A stretch of 64,000 nt of DNA from Nocardioides deserti. GTDB lineage: Bacteria > Actinomycetota > Actinomycetes > Propionibacteriales > Nocardioidaceae. Each line of letters begins with the position of its first letter. Position 1 is the first letter of the stretch. The notes below the pieces were generated by a model. That model was given only the letters and a program-made list of their open reading frames with translations. It did not search any database and was not told where the DNA came from. Below, piece by piece: positions 49,621-58,796 of the stretch. The DNA lies in assembly GCF_014266025.1 (NCBI RefSeq), contig NZ_JACMYC010000016.1, positions 1 through 64,000 on the forward strand, written 5' to 3'. Made by a program: the position numbers and the translations under genes.

Positions 49621-50534
49621 GCGCCGCCGGCCACGTCCCGTCGCTGGGACCGACGGAGGCCCAGCTCACCGGCCGACCCGACCCGGCGTCGCGTCGCAGC
49701 GGGTGGTCCGGCTACCTGCTCCTGCTTCCCGGCGGGCTCTGGCTCCTGCTGTTCTTCGTGGTCCCGACGGTCACGCTGATGGCGACCAGCCTCTATGACC
49801 CGGCCGGCTCGCTGCAGACCGGCTACGCCATGACCGGGCACTGGCAGAACTACGTCGAGGCCCTCGGGGACTACGCGCCGCAGTTCGTCCGCTCGCTCGT
49901 CTACGCCCTGTTGGCGACGGTCGCCTGCATCGTGCTGGGATTCCCCCTCGCCTACGCCATCGCCTTCAAGGCCGGACGCTGGAAGAACCTGATGCTGGTG
50001 GCGGTCATCGCGCCGTTCTTCACCAGCTTCCTGGTCCGCACCCTGTCCTGGCAGTACATCCTCGGCGACAACGAGGCGCTGGTCGGCTTCCTGCGCTCGA
50101 TCCACGTGCTCGCGCCGGACGGCTACCTGCTGGCGACGCCGTTCGCCGTGGTCACCGGTCTGACGTACAACTTCCTGCCCTTCATGGTCCTGCCGCTCTA
50201 CGCGTCGCTCGAGAAGCTCGACCCCCGGCTCATCGAGGCAGGGGCGGACCTGTACGCCTCGCCCGTGACCACGTTCCGCACCGTCACGCTCCCGCTGGCC
50301 ATGCCCGGCCTGGTCGCGGGCACGCTGCTCACGTTCATCCCGTCAGCCGGCGACTACATCAACAGCGAGCTGCTGGGCAACCCGCGGACCCGGATGATCG
50401 GCAACGAGATCCAGGACCTGTTCGGTGCCGGTGACTACCCGACGGCGGCGTCGCTGTCGGTGACGCTGATGGCCGCGATCGTCGTCCTCGTCTTCGTCTA
50501 CGTACGCCGTGCCGGCACCGAGGAGCTGTTGTGA
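49617..50534 (+). CDS. potB: Spermidine/putrescine ABC transporter permease PotB
   Basis: 305 residues, six helices. The coupling EAA-type loop reads EAGADLYASPVTTFRTVTLP, and FFTSFLVRTLSWQYILG and GLTYNFLPFMVLPLYA are PotB hallmarks. GTGA overlaps on both sides give tight coupling within the operon. Confidence 0.94.
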   Translation: MSAAGHVPSLGPTEAQLTGRPDPASRRSGWSGYLLLLPGGLWLLLFFVVPTVTLMATSLYDPAGSLQTGYAMTGHWQNYVEALGDYAPQFVRSLVYALLATVACIVLGFPLAYAIAFKAGRWKNLMLVAVIAPFFTSFLVRTLSWQYILGDNEALVGFLRSIHVLAPDGYLLATPFAVVTGLTYNFLPFMVLPLYASLEKLDPRLIEAGADLYASPVTTFRTVTLPLAMPGLVAGTLLTFIPSAGDYINSELLGNPRTRMIGNEIQDLFGAGDYPTAASLSVTLMAAIVVLVFVYVRRAGTEELL

Positions 50535-51346
50535 GCGGCGTGGCGTGGCGAGGGCGCGCGTGGCTGGGCGACCACCTGGTGCTCCTGCTCGGGCTGCTCG
50601 TCCTGCTCTACATGTTCCTGCCGATCTTCGTCGTCGTGCTGATGTCCTTCAACGACCAGTCCAGCCGGAACAGCTACACCTTCGACGGGTTCACGCTCGC
50701 CAACTGGACCGACATCTGCGCGCCGTACCAGCTGTGCGAGTCGCTCGGCACCAGCCTGCAGATCGGCCTGCTCGCCACCGTGCTGGCCACGCTGCTGGGC
50801 ACCCTGATGGCGTTCGCGATGGTCCGCCACCGGTTCCGGGGGCGGTCGTCGGCGAACCTGTTCATCTTCCTGCCGATGGCGACGCCGGAGATCGTCCTGG
50901 GGTCCTCGCTGCTCGCGCTCTTCGTCAACGCCGGGCTCGCCGGCGTGCTCGGCTTCTGGACGATCTTCGTCGCCCACGTGCTCTTCTGCCTGTCCTTCGT
51001 CGTCGTCACGGTCAAGGCGAGGCTCGCCGGGCTCGACCCACGTCTGGAGCAGGCGGCGGCGGACCTCTACGCGAACGAGTGGCAGACGTTCTGGCGGGTC
51101 AGCTTCCCGCTGGTCTTCCCAGGCATCCTCGCCGCGGCCCTGCTGTCCTTCTCGTTGTCCTTCGACGACTTCATCATCACCAACCTCAACGCGGGCCAGG
51201 AGGTGACCTTCCCGATGTTCGTGTGGGGGGCGGCCCAGCGCGGCATCCCGCCGCAGATCAACGTGATCGGCACCGTGATGTTCCTGGTCGCGATGACCGT
51301 GGTGCTCGTCGGCGAGCTGAGCCGCCGCCGCCGAGCAGCCCGGTGA
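50531..51346 (+). CDS. potC: Spermidine/putrescine ABC transporter permease PotC
   Basis: 271 residues, six helices. EAA-type loop EQAAADLYANEWQTFWRVSF; other PotC blocks are VLMSFNDQSSRNSYTFDGFT in part, ATPEIVLGSSLLALF and SFDDFIIT. Overlaps potB and the following oxidoreductase gene by four bases each. Confidence 0.94.
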   Translation: MSGVAWRGRAWLGDHLVLLLGLLVLLYMFLPIFVVVLMSFNDQSSRNSYTFDGFTLANWTDICAPYQLCESLGTSLQIGLLATVLATLLGTLMAFAMVRHRFRGRSSANLFIFLPMATPEIVLGSSLLALFVNAGLAGVLGFWTIFVAHVLFCLSFVVVTVKARLAGLDPRLEQAAADLYANEWQTFWRVSFPLVFPGILAAALLSFSLSFDDFIITNLNAGQEVTFPMFVWGAAQRGIPPQINVIGTVMFLVAMTVVLVGELSRRRRAAR

Positions 51347-52746
51347 CCGCCGGCGCGGCGCGCCGGGCCCTCGAGGACGCCGAGCCGGCCTGCCTGTGGG
51401 AGGACGACCCAGCGCGCCCGGAACCGCTCGACCCGCTGCACGCGGACGCGCACGCCGACCTGGTGGTCGTCGGCGGCGGCTACACCGGGCTGTGGACGGC
51501 CCTGCTGGCCCGGCGACGGCGACCCGACCGGTCGGTCCTGCTGCTGGAGGCCGACCGGTGCGGGGCGCAGGCGAGCGGTCGCAACGGCGGCTTCGCCGCG
51601 GCGAGCCTGACCCACGGCTTCGGCAACGGGCTCGAGCGGTGGCCCGAGGAGCTGGCGGTGCTCGACCGGCTCGGGGCCGACAACCTCGCGGCCATCGGAC
51701 GGACGGTCGAGGAGCTGGGGATCGACTGCGACTGGCGCCCCAGCGGTGAGCTGTCGGTCGCGACGGCGCCGCACCACGTCCCCGAGCTCCAGGACCTGGC
51801 AGCCGAGATGACGGCACACGGGCACCCCGTCGAGTGGCTCGGCGCCGACCAGGTGCGGGGCCAGGTCGACTCCCCGACGTACCTCGGCGCGCTGTCCGAC
51901 CCGCACGGCACCGCCCTGGTCGAGCCGGCCCGCCTCGCCTGGGGGCTGCGGCGCGCGTGCCTCGACGACGGCGTCACCGTCCACGAGCGCTCCCCGGTCC
52001 GGTCGGTGCAGCGCGCCGGCGCTGCGCTCGAGGTGCGCACCGACCGGGCGCGGGTGCGCGCCGGGCAGGTGGTCCTCGCCACCAACGCCTTCCCGCCCCT
52101 GTTGCGGCGGCTGCGGCTGATGAGCGTGCCGGTCCACGACTACGTGCTGGCCACCGAGCCGTTGACCCAGGAGCAGCTCGGCGCGCTCGGGTGGTCGGGG
52201 CGGCAGGGCATCAGTGATGCCGCGCACCAGTTCCACTACTACCGGCTCACCCGGGACGACCGGATCGTGTGGGGCGGGTACGACGCGGTCTACCGCTACG
52301 GCAACCGGATCGACGCCGACCACACGGCCGGCATGCCCACGCACCGGCTGCTCTCCGAGCACTTCCTCCAGACCTTCCCGCAGCTCGAGGGCGTCCGGTT
52401 CACGCACCGCTGGGGCGGGGTCATCGACACCTGCACCCGCTTCAACGCCTTCTACGGGACCGCCCACGGCGGGCGCACGGCGTACGTCCTGGGACACACC
52501 GGCCTCGGCGTCGCCGCCAGCCGGTTCGGCGCGCAGGTCGTGCTCGACCTGCTGGAGGGCGCTGACACCGAGCGGACCAGGCTGCGGATGGTCCGCGAGC
52601 GCCCGCTGCCGTTCCCTCCCGAGCCGGTGCGGTACGGCGGCATCCAGCTCACGCGCCGGGCCCTGGACCGCTCCGACCGGTCCGGTGGCCGCCGCGGGCC
52701 GTGGCTGCGCACGCTCGACCGGCTGGGCCTCGGGTTCGACTCCTGA
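51343..52746 (+). CDS. FAD-dependent amine/amino-acid oxidoreductase (DAO family), copy 2
   Basis: 467 residues, translationally coupled to potC (GTGA), so the fifth gene of the importer operon. FAD motif DLVVVGGGYTGLWTALLA, LLLEADRCGAQASGRNGGF, and the C-terminal GHTGLGVAASRFGA. Relatives oxidise gamma-glutamylputrescine, putrescine-like amines or D-amino acids; no PuuA (glutamylputrescine synthetase) lies in the window, so a direct amine substrate is possible. Paralogue of 45292-46638. Confidence 0.88.
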   Translation: MTAGAARRALEDAEPACLWEDDPARPEPLDPLHADAHADLVVVGGGYTGLWTALLARRRRPDRSVLLLEADRCGAQASGRNGGFAAASLTHGFGNGLERWPEELAVLDRLGADNLAAIGRTVEELGIDCDWRPSGELSVATAPHHVPELQDLAAEMTAHGHPVEWLGADQVRGQVDSPTYLGALSDPHGTALVEPARLAWGLRRACLDDGVTVHERSPVRSVQRAGAALEVRTDRARVRAGQVVLATNAFPPLLRRLRLMSVPVHDYVLATEPLTQEQLGALGWSGRQGISDAAHQFHYYRLTRDDRIVWGGYDAVYRYGNRIDADHTAGMPTHRLLSEHFLQTFPQLEGVRFTHRWGGVIDTCTRFNAFYGTAHGGRTAYVLGHTGLGVAASRFGAQVVLDLLEGADTERTRLRMVRERPLPFPPEPVRYGGIQLTRRALDRSDRSGGRRGPWLRTLDRLGLGFDS

Positions 52747-52775
52747 CCGCCCGCCCCCCGGTCGGGCGGTCAGGA
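52741..52775. terminator. Bidirectional terminator between copy-2 oxidoreductase and aminotransferase
   Basis: Perfect 13-bp stem (52741-52753 and 52763-52775) with a 9-nt C-rich loop, overlapping the stop of the oxidoreductase gene and lying between convergent genes. Confidence 0.7.
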
Positions 52776-52789
52776 CGCTCTCGAGGGGC

Positions 52790-54178
52790 TCAGAGCAGCG
52801 AGTAGGCCTTGTCCAGGACGACGCGCAGCACCTGCTCCATCTCCTCGAAGTGCTCGGGGCCGCAGATGAGCGGGGGAGCGAGCTGGACGACCGGGTCGCC
52901 GCGGTCGTCGGCACGGCAGTAGAGCCCTTCGGCGAACAGCTGCTTGGAGACGAAGCCGTAGAGGATCCGCTCGGACTCCTCCGCGGTGAACGACTGCTTG
53001 GTCGCCTTGTCCTTGACCAGCTCGATCCCGTAGAAGTACCCGTCGCCGCGGACGTCCCCGACGATCGGCAGGTCCAGCAGGCGCTCGAGGATGGCCCGGC
53101 ACTCCGCCTCGTTGTCGCGGACGTTCTCGAGGACGCGCTCCTCCTCGAACAGCTCGAGGTTGCGCAGCCCCACCGCGGTCGAGACCGGGTGGCCGCCGAA
53201 CGTGTAGCCGTGGGCGAACATCGCCTTGTCCTCGAGGAACGGCTCCATCAGCCGGTCCGAGGCGATCATCGCGCCGAGCGGGGCGTAGCCGGACGTGATC
53301 CCCTTGGCGCAGGTGATCATGTCGGGCTGGTAGCCGTACCGCTCGGCACCGAACATGTGGCCGAGCCGGCCGAAGGCGCAGATGACCTCGTCGGAGACGA
53401 GCAGCACGTCGTACTCGTCGCAGATCTCGCGCACCCGCTGGAAGTAGCCGGGCGGGGGCGGGAAGCAGCCGCCGGCGTTCTGCACGGGCTCGAGGAAGAC
53501 CGCCGCGACGGTGTCGGGGCCCTCGTTCTCGATGGCGATCGCGACCTGGTCGGCGGCCCAGCGGCCGAACGCCTCGGGGTCGGAGCCGTCCAGGAAGCCG
53601 GAGGTGATCTCGTCGGCGCGATAGGCGTTGGTGTTGGGCACCCGGAAGGTCGAGGGCACCAGCGGCTCGAACTGCTGCTTGAGCAGCGGCAGCCCGGTGA
53701 TCGACAGCGCGCCCTGGGTGGTGCCGTGGTAGGCGATCGAGCGGCTGACCACCTTGTGCTTCATCGGCTTGCCGGTGAGCTTGAAGTAGTTCTTGGCCAG
53801 CTTCCACGCGGTCTCCACGGCCTCGCCGCCACCGCTGGTGAAGAAGACGCGGTTGAGGTCGCCCGGGGCGTACGACGCCACCTTCTCGGCCAGCTCGATG
53901 GCCGGCGGGTGCGCGTAGGACCACAGCGGCATGAACGCCAGCTCCTGGGCCTGCTTGGCCGCGGCCTCCGCGAGCTCGGTCCGCCCGTGGCCGAGCTGGG
54001 AGACGAAGAGGCCCGCCAGCCCGTCGAGGTAGCGCTTCCCGGTCGCGTCCCACAGGTAGGCGCCCTCGCCGCGCACCATGATCGGCACGTCGCCCTCGGC
54101 GTACGCGCCGTGGCGGGCGAAGTGCAGCCACAGGTGGTCCTTGGCGGCCTGCTGCAGGTGGTCGTAGTCCGGGTGCAT
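52790..54178 (-). CDS. Class-III (PLP) aminotransferase, putrescine/diamine type
   Basis: 462 residues. YLWDATGKRYLDGLAGLFVS, FFTSGGGEAVETAWKLA (phosphate cup), VFLEPVQNAGGC, LVSDEVICAFGRLG (PLP Asp) and the Schiff-base Lys292 in CAKGITSGYAPLGA. The overall pattern, including AYHGTTQGALSITG, is that of SpuC-like putrescine/cadaverine:pyruvate aminotransferases. ATG 54178 is chosen; the extension to 54322 reads over the divergent gap. Expected product from putrescine is 4-aminobutyraldehyde. Confidence 0.88.
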   Translation of the reverse strand: MHPDYDHLQQAAKDHLWLHFARHGAYAEGDVPIMVRGEGAYLWDATGKRYLDGLAGLFVSQLGHGRTELAEAAAKQAQELAFMPLWSYAHPPAIELAEKVASYAPGDLNRVFFTSGGGEAVETAWKLAKNYFKLTGKPMKHKVVSRSIAYHGTTQGALSITGLPLLKQQFEPLVPSTFRVPNTNAYRADEITSGFLDGSDPEAFGRWAADQVAIAIENEGPDTVAAVFLEPVQNAGGCFPPPPGYFQRVREICDEYDVLLVSDEVICAFGRLGHMFGAERYGYQPDMITCAKGITSGYAPLGAMIASDRLMEPFLEDKAMFAHGYTFGGHPVSTAVGLRNLELFEEERVLENVRDNEAECRAILERLLDLPIVGDVRGDGYFYGIELVKDKATKQSFTAEESERILYGFVSKQLFAEGLYCRADDRGDPVVQLAPPLICGPEHFEEMEQVLRVVLDKAYSLL

Positions 54179-54320
54179 GCACCCATGGTGCGCGCTCAGA
54201 GCCTCCGAACGCAAACGAATCCGCATCGATCGACGACTTGGGCTACGGAATTCGTGGCCGAAGCTGCCGGACGCCGAGGTGTCGGACGTCGCGATGCAGG
54301 TGGGTGGTAGACAGCTGCGC
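54179..54320. promoter_or_regulatory. Divergent gap between aminotransferase and amidohydrolase
   Basis: 142 bp. Holds an A-rich block CGCAAACGAATCCGC (54210-54224) similar to the reverse complement of 47177-47190 near the lrp gene. No clean promoter hexamers identified. Confidence 0.35.
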
Positions 54321-55946
54321 ATGGAAACGGTCTTCCGCGGCGGGGCGGTCTTCGACGGTCGGCGCTACCTCGGAGCCGGTCGGGCGGTGGTCGTCCGAGC
54401 CGGACGCGTCGCCGCCCTGCTCGACGAGGACGAGGTGTCCTCGGTCGTCTCCACGAGCGGCTCCAGGGTCGTCGACCTGGCCGGCGGGCTGGTCTCGCCG
54501 GGGTTCGTCGACGCCCACGTCCACGCGGTCCAGGGCGGCATGGAGCGCACCCGCTGCGACCTCTCGGAGCTGACCACGCGCGAGGAGTACCTCGCCGCGG
54601 TGCACGACCACGCCGCCGCCCACCCCGACCGGCCCTGGGTGCTGGGCGGTGGGTGGTCCATGTCCGCCTTTCCCGGCGGCGCGCCCACCGCCGCCGATCT
54701 CGACACCGTGGTCCCCGACCGTCCGGTGTTCCTGCCCAACCGCGACCACCATGGCGCCTGGGTCAACACCCGGGCGCTCGAGCTGGCCGGCGTCGACGCT
54801 CGCACGCCGGACCCGCCGCACGGACGGTTCGAGCGCGACGCCGACGGCCGCCCGACCGGCACGCTGCACGAGGAGGCGATGCACGCGGTGGCTGCCCTCC
54901 TGCCCGCGACGACGGAGGCGGAGTACGACGCCGGCCTGCTCGCCGGCCAGGCCCACCTGCACGCCTGCGGCGTCACCGGCTGGCAGGACGCCATCGTCGG
55001 CGCGTACGCCGGCATGGACGACCCGGGCCCGGCGTACCTGCGTGCCGCGCGGGCAGGCCGGCTGACCGCACACGTCGTCGGGGCGCTGTGGTGGGATCGC
55101 GAGCGCGGGGAGGAGCAGGTGCCCTCGCTGCTCGAGCGGCGCGCCGACTACAGCCAGGGCCGGTTCCGCGCGACCAGCGTCAAGATCATGCAGGACGGCG
55201 TCGCGGAGAACGGCACAGCGGCGCTGCAGGAGCCGTACCTCGACCGGTGCGGGCACCGCACCGACAACCGCGGGCACTCGTTCGTCGACCCCACGGCGCT
55301 GCGTCGGTACGTCGCACGCCTCGACGCCGAGGGCTTCCAGGTCCACGTGCACGCGATCGGCGACCGCGGGGTCCGCGAGGCGCTCGACGCGTTCGTCGGC
55401 ACCGACCCGGCCCGGCGCCACCACGTCGCGCACGTGCAGCTGGTGGACCCCGCCGACGTGCCCCGGTTCGCGGAGCTCGGCGTCGCGGCCAACCTCCAGA
55501 TGCTGTGGGCGTGCCTCGACGACCAGATGGTCGACCTGACGCTGCCGGTCCTCGGGGCGGAGCGGGCGGCCTGGCAGTACCCCTTCGGCGACCTGCTCCG
55601 CGGCGGGGCCCGGCTCGTCGCCGGCAGTGACTGGCCGGTCAGCACGCCGGACCCCCTCGCGGCCGTCCACGTCGCCGTCAACCGTTGGATGCTCGGCGAG
55701 CCCGGGCGTGCGGGCAGCGAGCCGTTCCTGCCGGCGCAGGCGATCGGGCTCGAGGCCGCCTTCGCGGCGTACACGTCCGGGTCGGCCTGGGTGTGCCACC
55801 GCGACGACGCAGGGACCCTCGAGCCCGGCGCCGCGGCGGACCTCGTCGTGCTCGACCGCGACCCGTTCGCCGGGGCCCCGGAGGAGATCGGCGCGACCGG
55901 CGTCGTCTCCACCTGGGTCGACGGGGAGGTCGTCCACGAGGCGTGA
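54321..55946 (+). CDS. Amidohydrolase family protein, YtcJ-like
   Basis: 541 residues. Amidohydrolase_3 layout: VVDLAGGLVSPGFVDAHVHA (metal HxH, in part), RDHHGAWVNTRALELAG, the ligand-containing VKIMQDGVAENGTAAL, HVHAIGDRGVREALD, VAHVQLVDP and AGSDWPVSTPDPLAAVH. Substrate unknown. Start at 54321 is preferred because the earlier in-frame ATGs (54177, 54294) add sequence outside the family fold. Faces away from the aminotransferase gene. Confidence 0.87.
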   Translation: METVFRGGAVFDGRRYLGAGRAVVVRAGRVAALLDEDEVSSVVSTSGSRVVDLAGGLVSPGFVDAHVHAVQGGMERTRCDLSELTTREEYLAAVHDHAAAHPDRPWVLGGGWSMSAFPGGAPTAADLDTVVPDRPVFLPNRDHHGAWVNTRALELAGVDARTPDPPHGRFERDADGRPTGTLHEEAMHAVAALLPATTEAEYDAGLLAGQAHLHACGVTGWQDAIVGAYAGMDDPGPAYLRAARAGRLTAHVVGALWWDRERGEEQVPSLLERRADYSQGRFRATSVKIMQDGVAENGTAALQEPYLDRCGHRTDNRGHSFVDPTALRRYVARLDAEGFQVHVHAIGDRGVREALDAFVGTDPARRHHVAHVQLVDPADVPRFAELGVAANLQMLWACLDDQMVDLTLPVLGAERAAWQYPFGDLLRGGARLVAGSDWPVSTPDPLAAVHVAVNRWMLGEPGRAGSEPFLPAQAIGLEAAFAAYTSGSAWVCHRDDAGTLEPGAAADLVVLDRDPFAGAPEEIGATGVVSTWVDGEVVHEA

Positions 55947-56025
55947 ACGGCCTGGCACGACGGGATCCGTCGCGCTGCGCGCACATCCCTCCCGATTCCG
56001 TTGTGATCTCGCTACTGTGCTGGCC

Positions 56026-57459
56026 ATGACCGACCAGACGTTCCGCAATGTCATCGACGGGCAGCTCGTCGACCCCGCCTCCGGCGAGACCTACGAGGTC
56101 CTCGACCCCAGCACCGGCGAGGTCTACGCCCGCGCGCCCCGGTCGGGCGCCGAGGACGTCGATCGGGCGTACGCCGCCGCGCAACGCGCCTTCGAGGGCT
56201 GGGGGTCCACGACGCCCCAGGAGCGGTCGCTGGCCCTGCTGCGCATCGCCGACGCGCTCGAGGCGCGCGCCGAGGACTTCGTGGCCGCGGAGTGCCGCGA
56301 CACGGGCAAGCCGATCGGGCTGACCGCCAGCGAGGAGATGCCGCCGACGGTCGACCACTTCCGGTTCTTCGCCGGCGCCTGCCGCGTGCTCGAGGGCAAG
56401 TCGGCGGGGGAGTACATGGCGGACCACACGTCGTTCATCCGCCGCGAGCCGATCGGCGTCGTCGGCCAGGTGACGCCGTGGAACTACCCGCTGCCGATGA
56501 TGGTCTGGAAGATCGCCCCAGCGCTCGCCGCAGGCAACACCGTCGTGCTGAAGCCCTCGGACACCACGCCCGCGACCTCGACGATGATGGCCGAGCTGGC
56601 CCAGGAGTTCCTCCCGCCGGGCGTCCTCAACGTCGTCTGCGGCGACCGCGACACCGGCCGGGCGCTGGTCGCCCACCCGACGCCGCAGATGGTCTCGATC
56701 ACCGGCTCGGTCCGCGCCGGCATGGAGGTCGCCGGCGCCGCGGCGGCCGACCTCAAGCGGGTCCACCTCGAGCTCGGCGGCAAGGCGCCGGTCGTGGTCT
56801 TCGACGACGCCGACGTCGAGAAGGCCGCGGCCGCGATCGCCGAGGCCGGCTACTTCAACGCCGGCCAGGACTGCACCGCCGCCACCCGCGTGCTCGCCGG
56901 CCCGGGCATCCACGACGACTTCGTCGCGGCGCTGACCGAGCAGGCGCGCGCCACCCGCACCGGCATGCCCGACGATGAGGACGTCCTCTACGGCGCGCTC
57001 AACAACGCCGACCAGCTCGCGCGGGTCAGCGGCATGGTCGACCGGCTGCCCGACCACGCCCGGCTCGAGGCCGGCGGCAGCCGGCAGGGGGAGGCCGGCT
57101 ACTTCTACGAGCCGACCGTCCTCTCGGGTCTGCGGCAGGACGACGAGCAGGTGCAGGAGGAGATCTTCGGCCCGGTCATCACCGTCCAGCGGTTCTCCGA
57201 CGAGGCCGAGGCCCTGCGCTGGGCCAACGGGGTGAAGTACGGCCTCGCCTCCAGCGTCTGGACCCGCGACCACGGCACCGCCATGCGGGTGTCGCGCGGC
57301 CTCGACTTCGGCGTCGTGTGGATCAACACCCACATCCCCTACGTCTCCGAGATGCCCCACGGCGGCTTCAAGCACTCCGGCCACGGCAAGGACCTCTCCA
57401 TGTACGGCCTCGAGGACTACACGCGGATCAAGCACGTCATGAGCTACATCGGTGAGTGA
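56026..57459 (+). CDS. Aldehyde dehydrogenase, 4-aminobutyraldehyde dehydrogenase type (PatD/Prr-like)
   Basis: 477 residues. Catalytic residues: Asn152 (TPWNYPLPMMVWK), Glu249 (LELGGKAPVVVF) and nucleophile Cys283 (NAGQDCTAATR). The NAGQDCTAATR form and HIPYVSEMPHGGFKHSGHGK in part are typical of gamma-aminobutyraldehyde dehydrogenases, which turn the product of putrescine deamination into GABA with NAD. A TACTGT hexamer (56013-56018) lies 7 nt before the ATG. Overlaps the next gene by 8 bases. Confidence 0.92.
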   Translation: MTDQTFRNVIDGQLVDPASGETYEVLDPSTGEVYARAPRSGAEDVDRAYAAAQRAFEGWGSTTPQERSLALLRIADALEARAEDFVAAECRDTGKPIGLTASEEMPPTVDHFRFFAGACRVLEGKSAGEYMADHTSFIRREPIGVVGQVTPWNYPLPMMVWKIAPALAAGNTVVLKPSDTTPATSTMMAELAQEFLPPGVLNVVCGDRDTGRALVAHPTPQMVSITGSVRAGMEVAGAAAADLKRVHLELGGKAPVVVFDDADVEKAAAAIAEAGYFNAGQDCTAATRVLAGPGIHDDFVAALTEQARATRTGMPDDEDVLYGALNNADQLARVSGMVDRLPDHARLEAGGSRQGEAGYFYEPTVLSGLRQDDEQVQEEIFGPVITVQRFSDEAEALRWANGVKYGLASSVWTRDHGTAMRVSRGLDFGVVWINTHIPYVSEMPHGGFKHSGHGKDLSMYGLEDYTRIKHVMSYIGE

Positions 57460-58717
57460 CCGGGTGGACCATCCGACGACCGACCCGGGGACCCCGATGC
57501 GCATCCTCCTCATCGGCGCCGGCGGCGTCGGCGCGGCCTTCTGCTCGATCGCGGTACGCCGCGACTTCTTCGCGGCGGTCGTCGTCGCGGACTACTCGCT
57601 CGCCTCGGCCGAGCGCGCGGCCGCCGCCGCCGACGAGCGGTTCACCGCCGCGCAGGTCGATGCCTCGAGCGCCGAGTCGGTCGCGGCGCTCGCCCGCGAG
57701 CACCGCGCCACGCACGTGCTGAACGCGGTCGACCCGCGCTTCGTGATGCCGGTCTTCGAGGGCGCCCGGGCCGCGGGAGCGGACTACCTCGACATGGCGA
57801 TGTCGCTGTCACGACCGCACCCGGACGCGCCGTACGAGCAGACCGGCGTGAAGCTCGGCGACGAGCAGCTCGCCCAGGCCGACGCGTGGGAGGCCGACGG
57901 TCGCCTGGCGCTCGTCGGCATCGGCGTGGAACCGGGGCTGTCCGACGTGTTCGCGCGGTACGCCGCCGACCACCTGTTCTCCGAGATCGACGAGCTCGGC
58001 ACCCGGGACGGGGCGAACCTCGCCGTCGAGGGCCACGACTTCGCGCCGTCGTTCTCGATCTGGACGACCATCGAGGAGTGCCTCAACCCGCCGGTGATCT
58101 GGGAGGGCGACGGGTCGGGCAAGGGGGAGTGGCGCACGACCGCGCCGTTCTCCGAGCCGGAGGTCTTCGACTTCCCCGAGGGCATCGGGCCGGTCGAGTG
58201 CGTCAACGTCGAGCACGAGGAGGTCCTCCTCATGCCGCGCTGGGTCGACTGCAAGCGGGCGACGTTCAAGTACGGCCTCGGCAACGAGTTCATCGAGGTC
58301 CTCAAGACCCTCCACAAGCTCGGCCTCGACCGCACCGACAAGGTGCGCGTCGGCGACGTCGAGGTCAGCCCCCGCGACGTCGTCGCCGCATGCCTGCCCA
58401 ACCCCGCCGAGCTCGGCCCGCTGATGACCGGCAAGACCTGCGCCGGCCTGTGGGTCACCGGTCGTGGCAAGGACGGAGCGCCGCGGTCGACGTACCTCTA
58501 CCACGTCGTCGACAACGAGTGGTCGATGCGTGAGTACGGCCACCAGTGCGTCGTCTGGCAGACCGCCATCAATCCCGTCGTCGCCCTCGAGCTGCTCGCC
58601 ACCGGGGTGTGGCGGGGCGCCGGGGTCCTCGGCCCGGAGGCCTTCGACGCGGTGCCGTTCCTCGACCTGCTCACCGCCTACGGCAGCCCCTGGGGCATCC
58701 AGGAGCTCGACGCCTGA
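57452..58717 (+). CDS. Saccharopine dehydrogenase-like oxidoreductase
   Basis: 421 residues. NAD(P)-binding Rossmann start MRILLIGAGGVGAAFCSIAV, then VLNAVDPRFVMPVFEGARAA, DYLDMAMSL, GIGVEPGLSDVFARYAADHL and a C-terminal saccharopine/carboxynorspermidine-type domain. GTG 57452 gives an overlap with the dehydrogenase gene; ATG 57497, right before the Rossmann strand, is the alternative. Location points to amine metabolism (for example lysine, homospermidine or carboxyspermidine chemistry), but the reaction is not determined. Confidence 0.85.
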   Translation: MSDRVDHPTTDPGTPMRILLIGAGGVGAAFCSIAVRRDFFAAVVVADYSLASAERAAAAADERFTAAQVDASSAESVAALAREHRATHVLNAVDPRFVMPVFEGARAAGADYLDMAMSLSRPHPDAPYEQTGVKLGDEQLAQADAWEADGRLALVGIGVEPGLSDVFARYAADHLFSEIDELGTRDGANLAVEGHDFAPSFSIWTTIEECLNPPVIWEGDGSGKGEWRTTAPFSEPEVFDFPEGIGPVECVNVEHEEVLLMPRWVDCKRATFKYGLGNEFIEVLKTLHKLGLDRTDKVRVGDVEVSPRDVVAACLPNPAELGPLMTGKTCAGLWVTGRGKDGAPRSTYLYHVVDNEWSMREYGHQCVVWQTAINPVVALELLATGVWRGAGVLGPEAFDAVPFLDLLTAYGSPWGIQELDA

Positions 58718-58734
58718 TGCGCGGCCGGCGGGTC

Positions 58735-58766
58735 GTGAGGTTCATCGGCGACCCGATAAACCTCAC
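58735..58766. repeat. 32-bp palindromic element, copy 1
   Basis: Arms GTGAGGTTCATCG (58735-58747) and CGATAAACCTCAC (58754-58766) pair over 13 positions with one G-T, around GCGACC. A second copy lies 62 bp downstream. Located between convergent genes. Confidence 0.75.
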
Positions 58767-58796
58767 GGTCCCACGCTGAAATTTCGTCGGGGGCCC

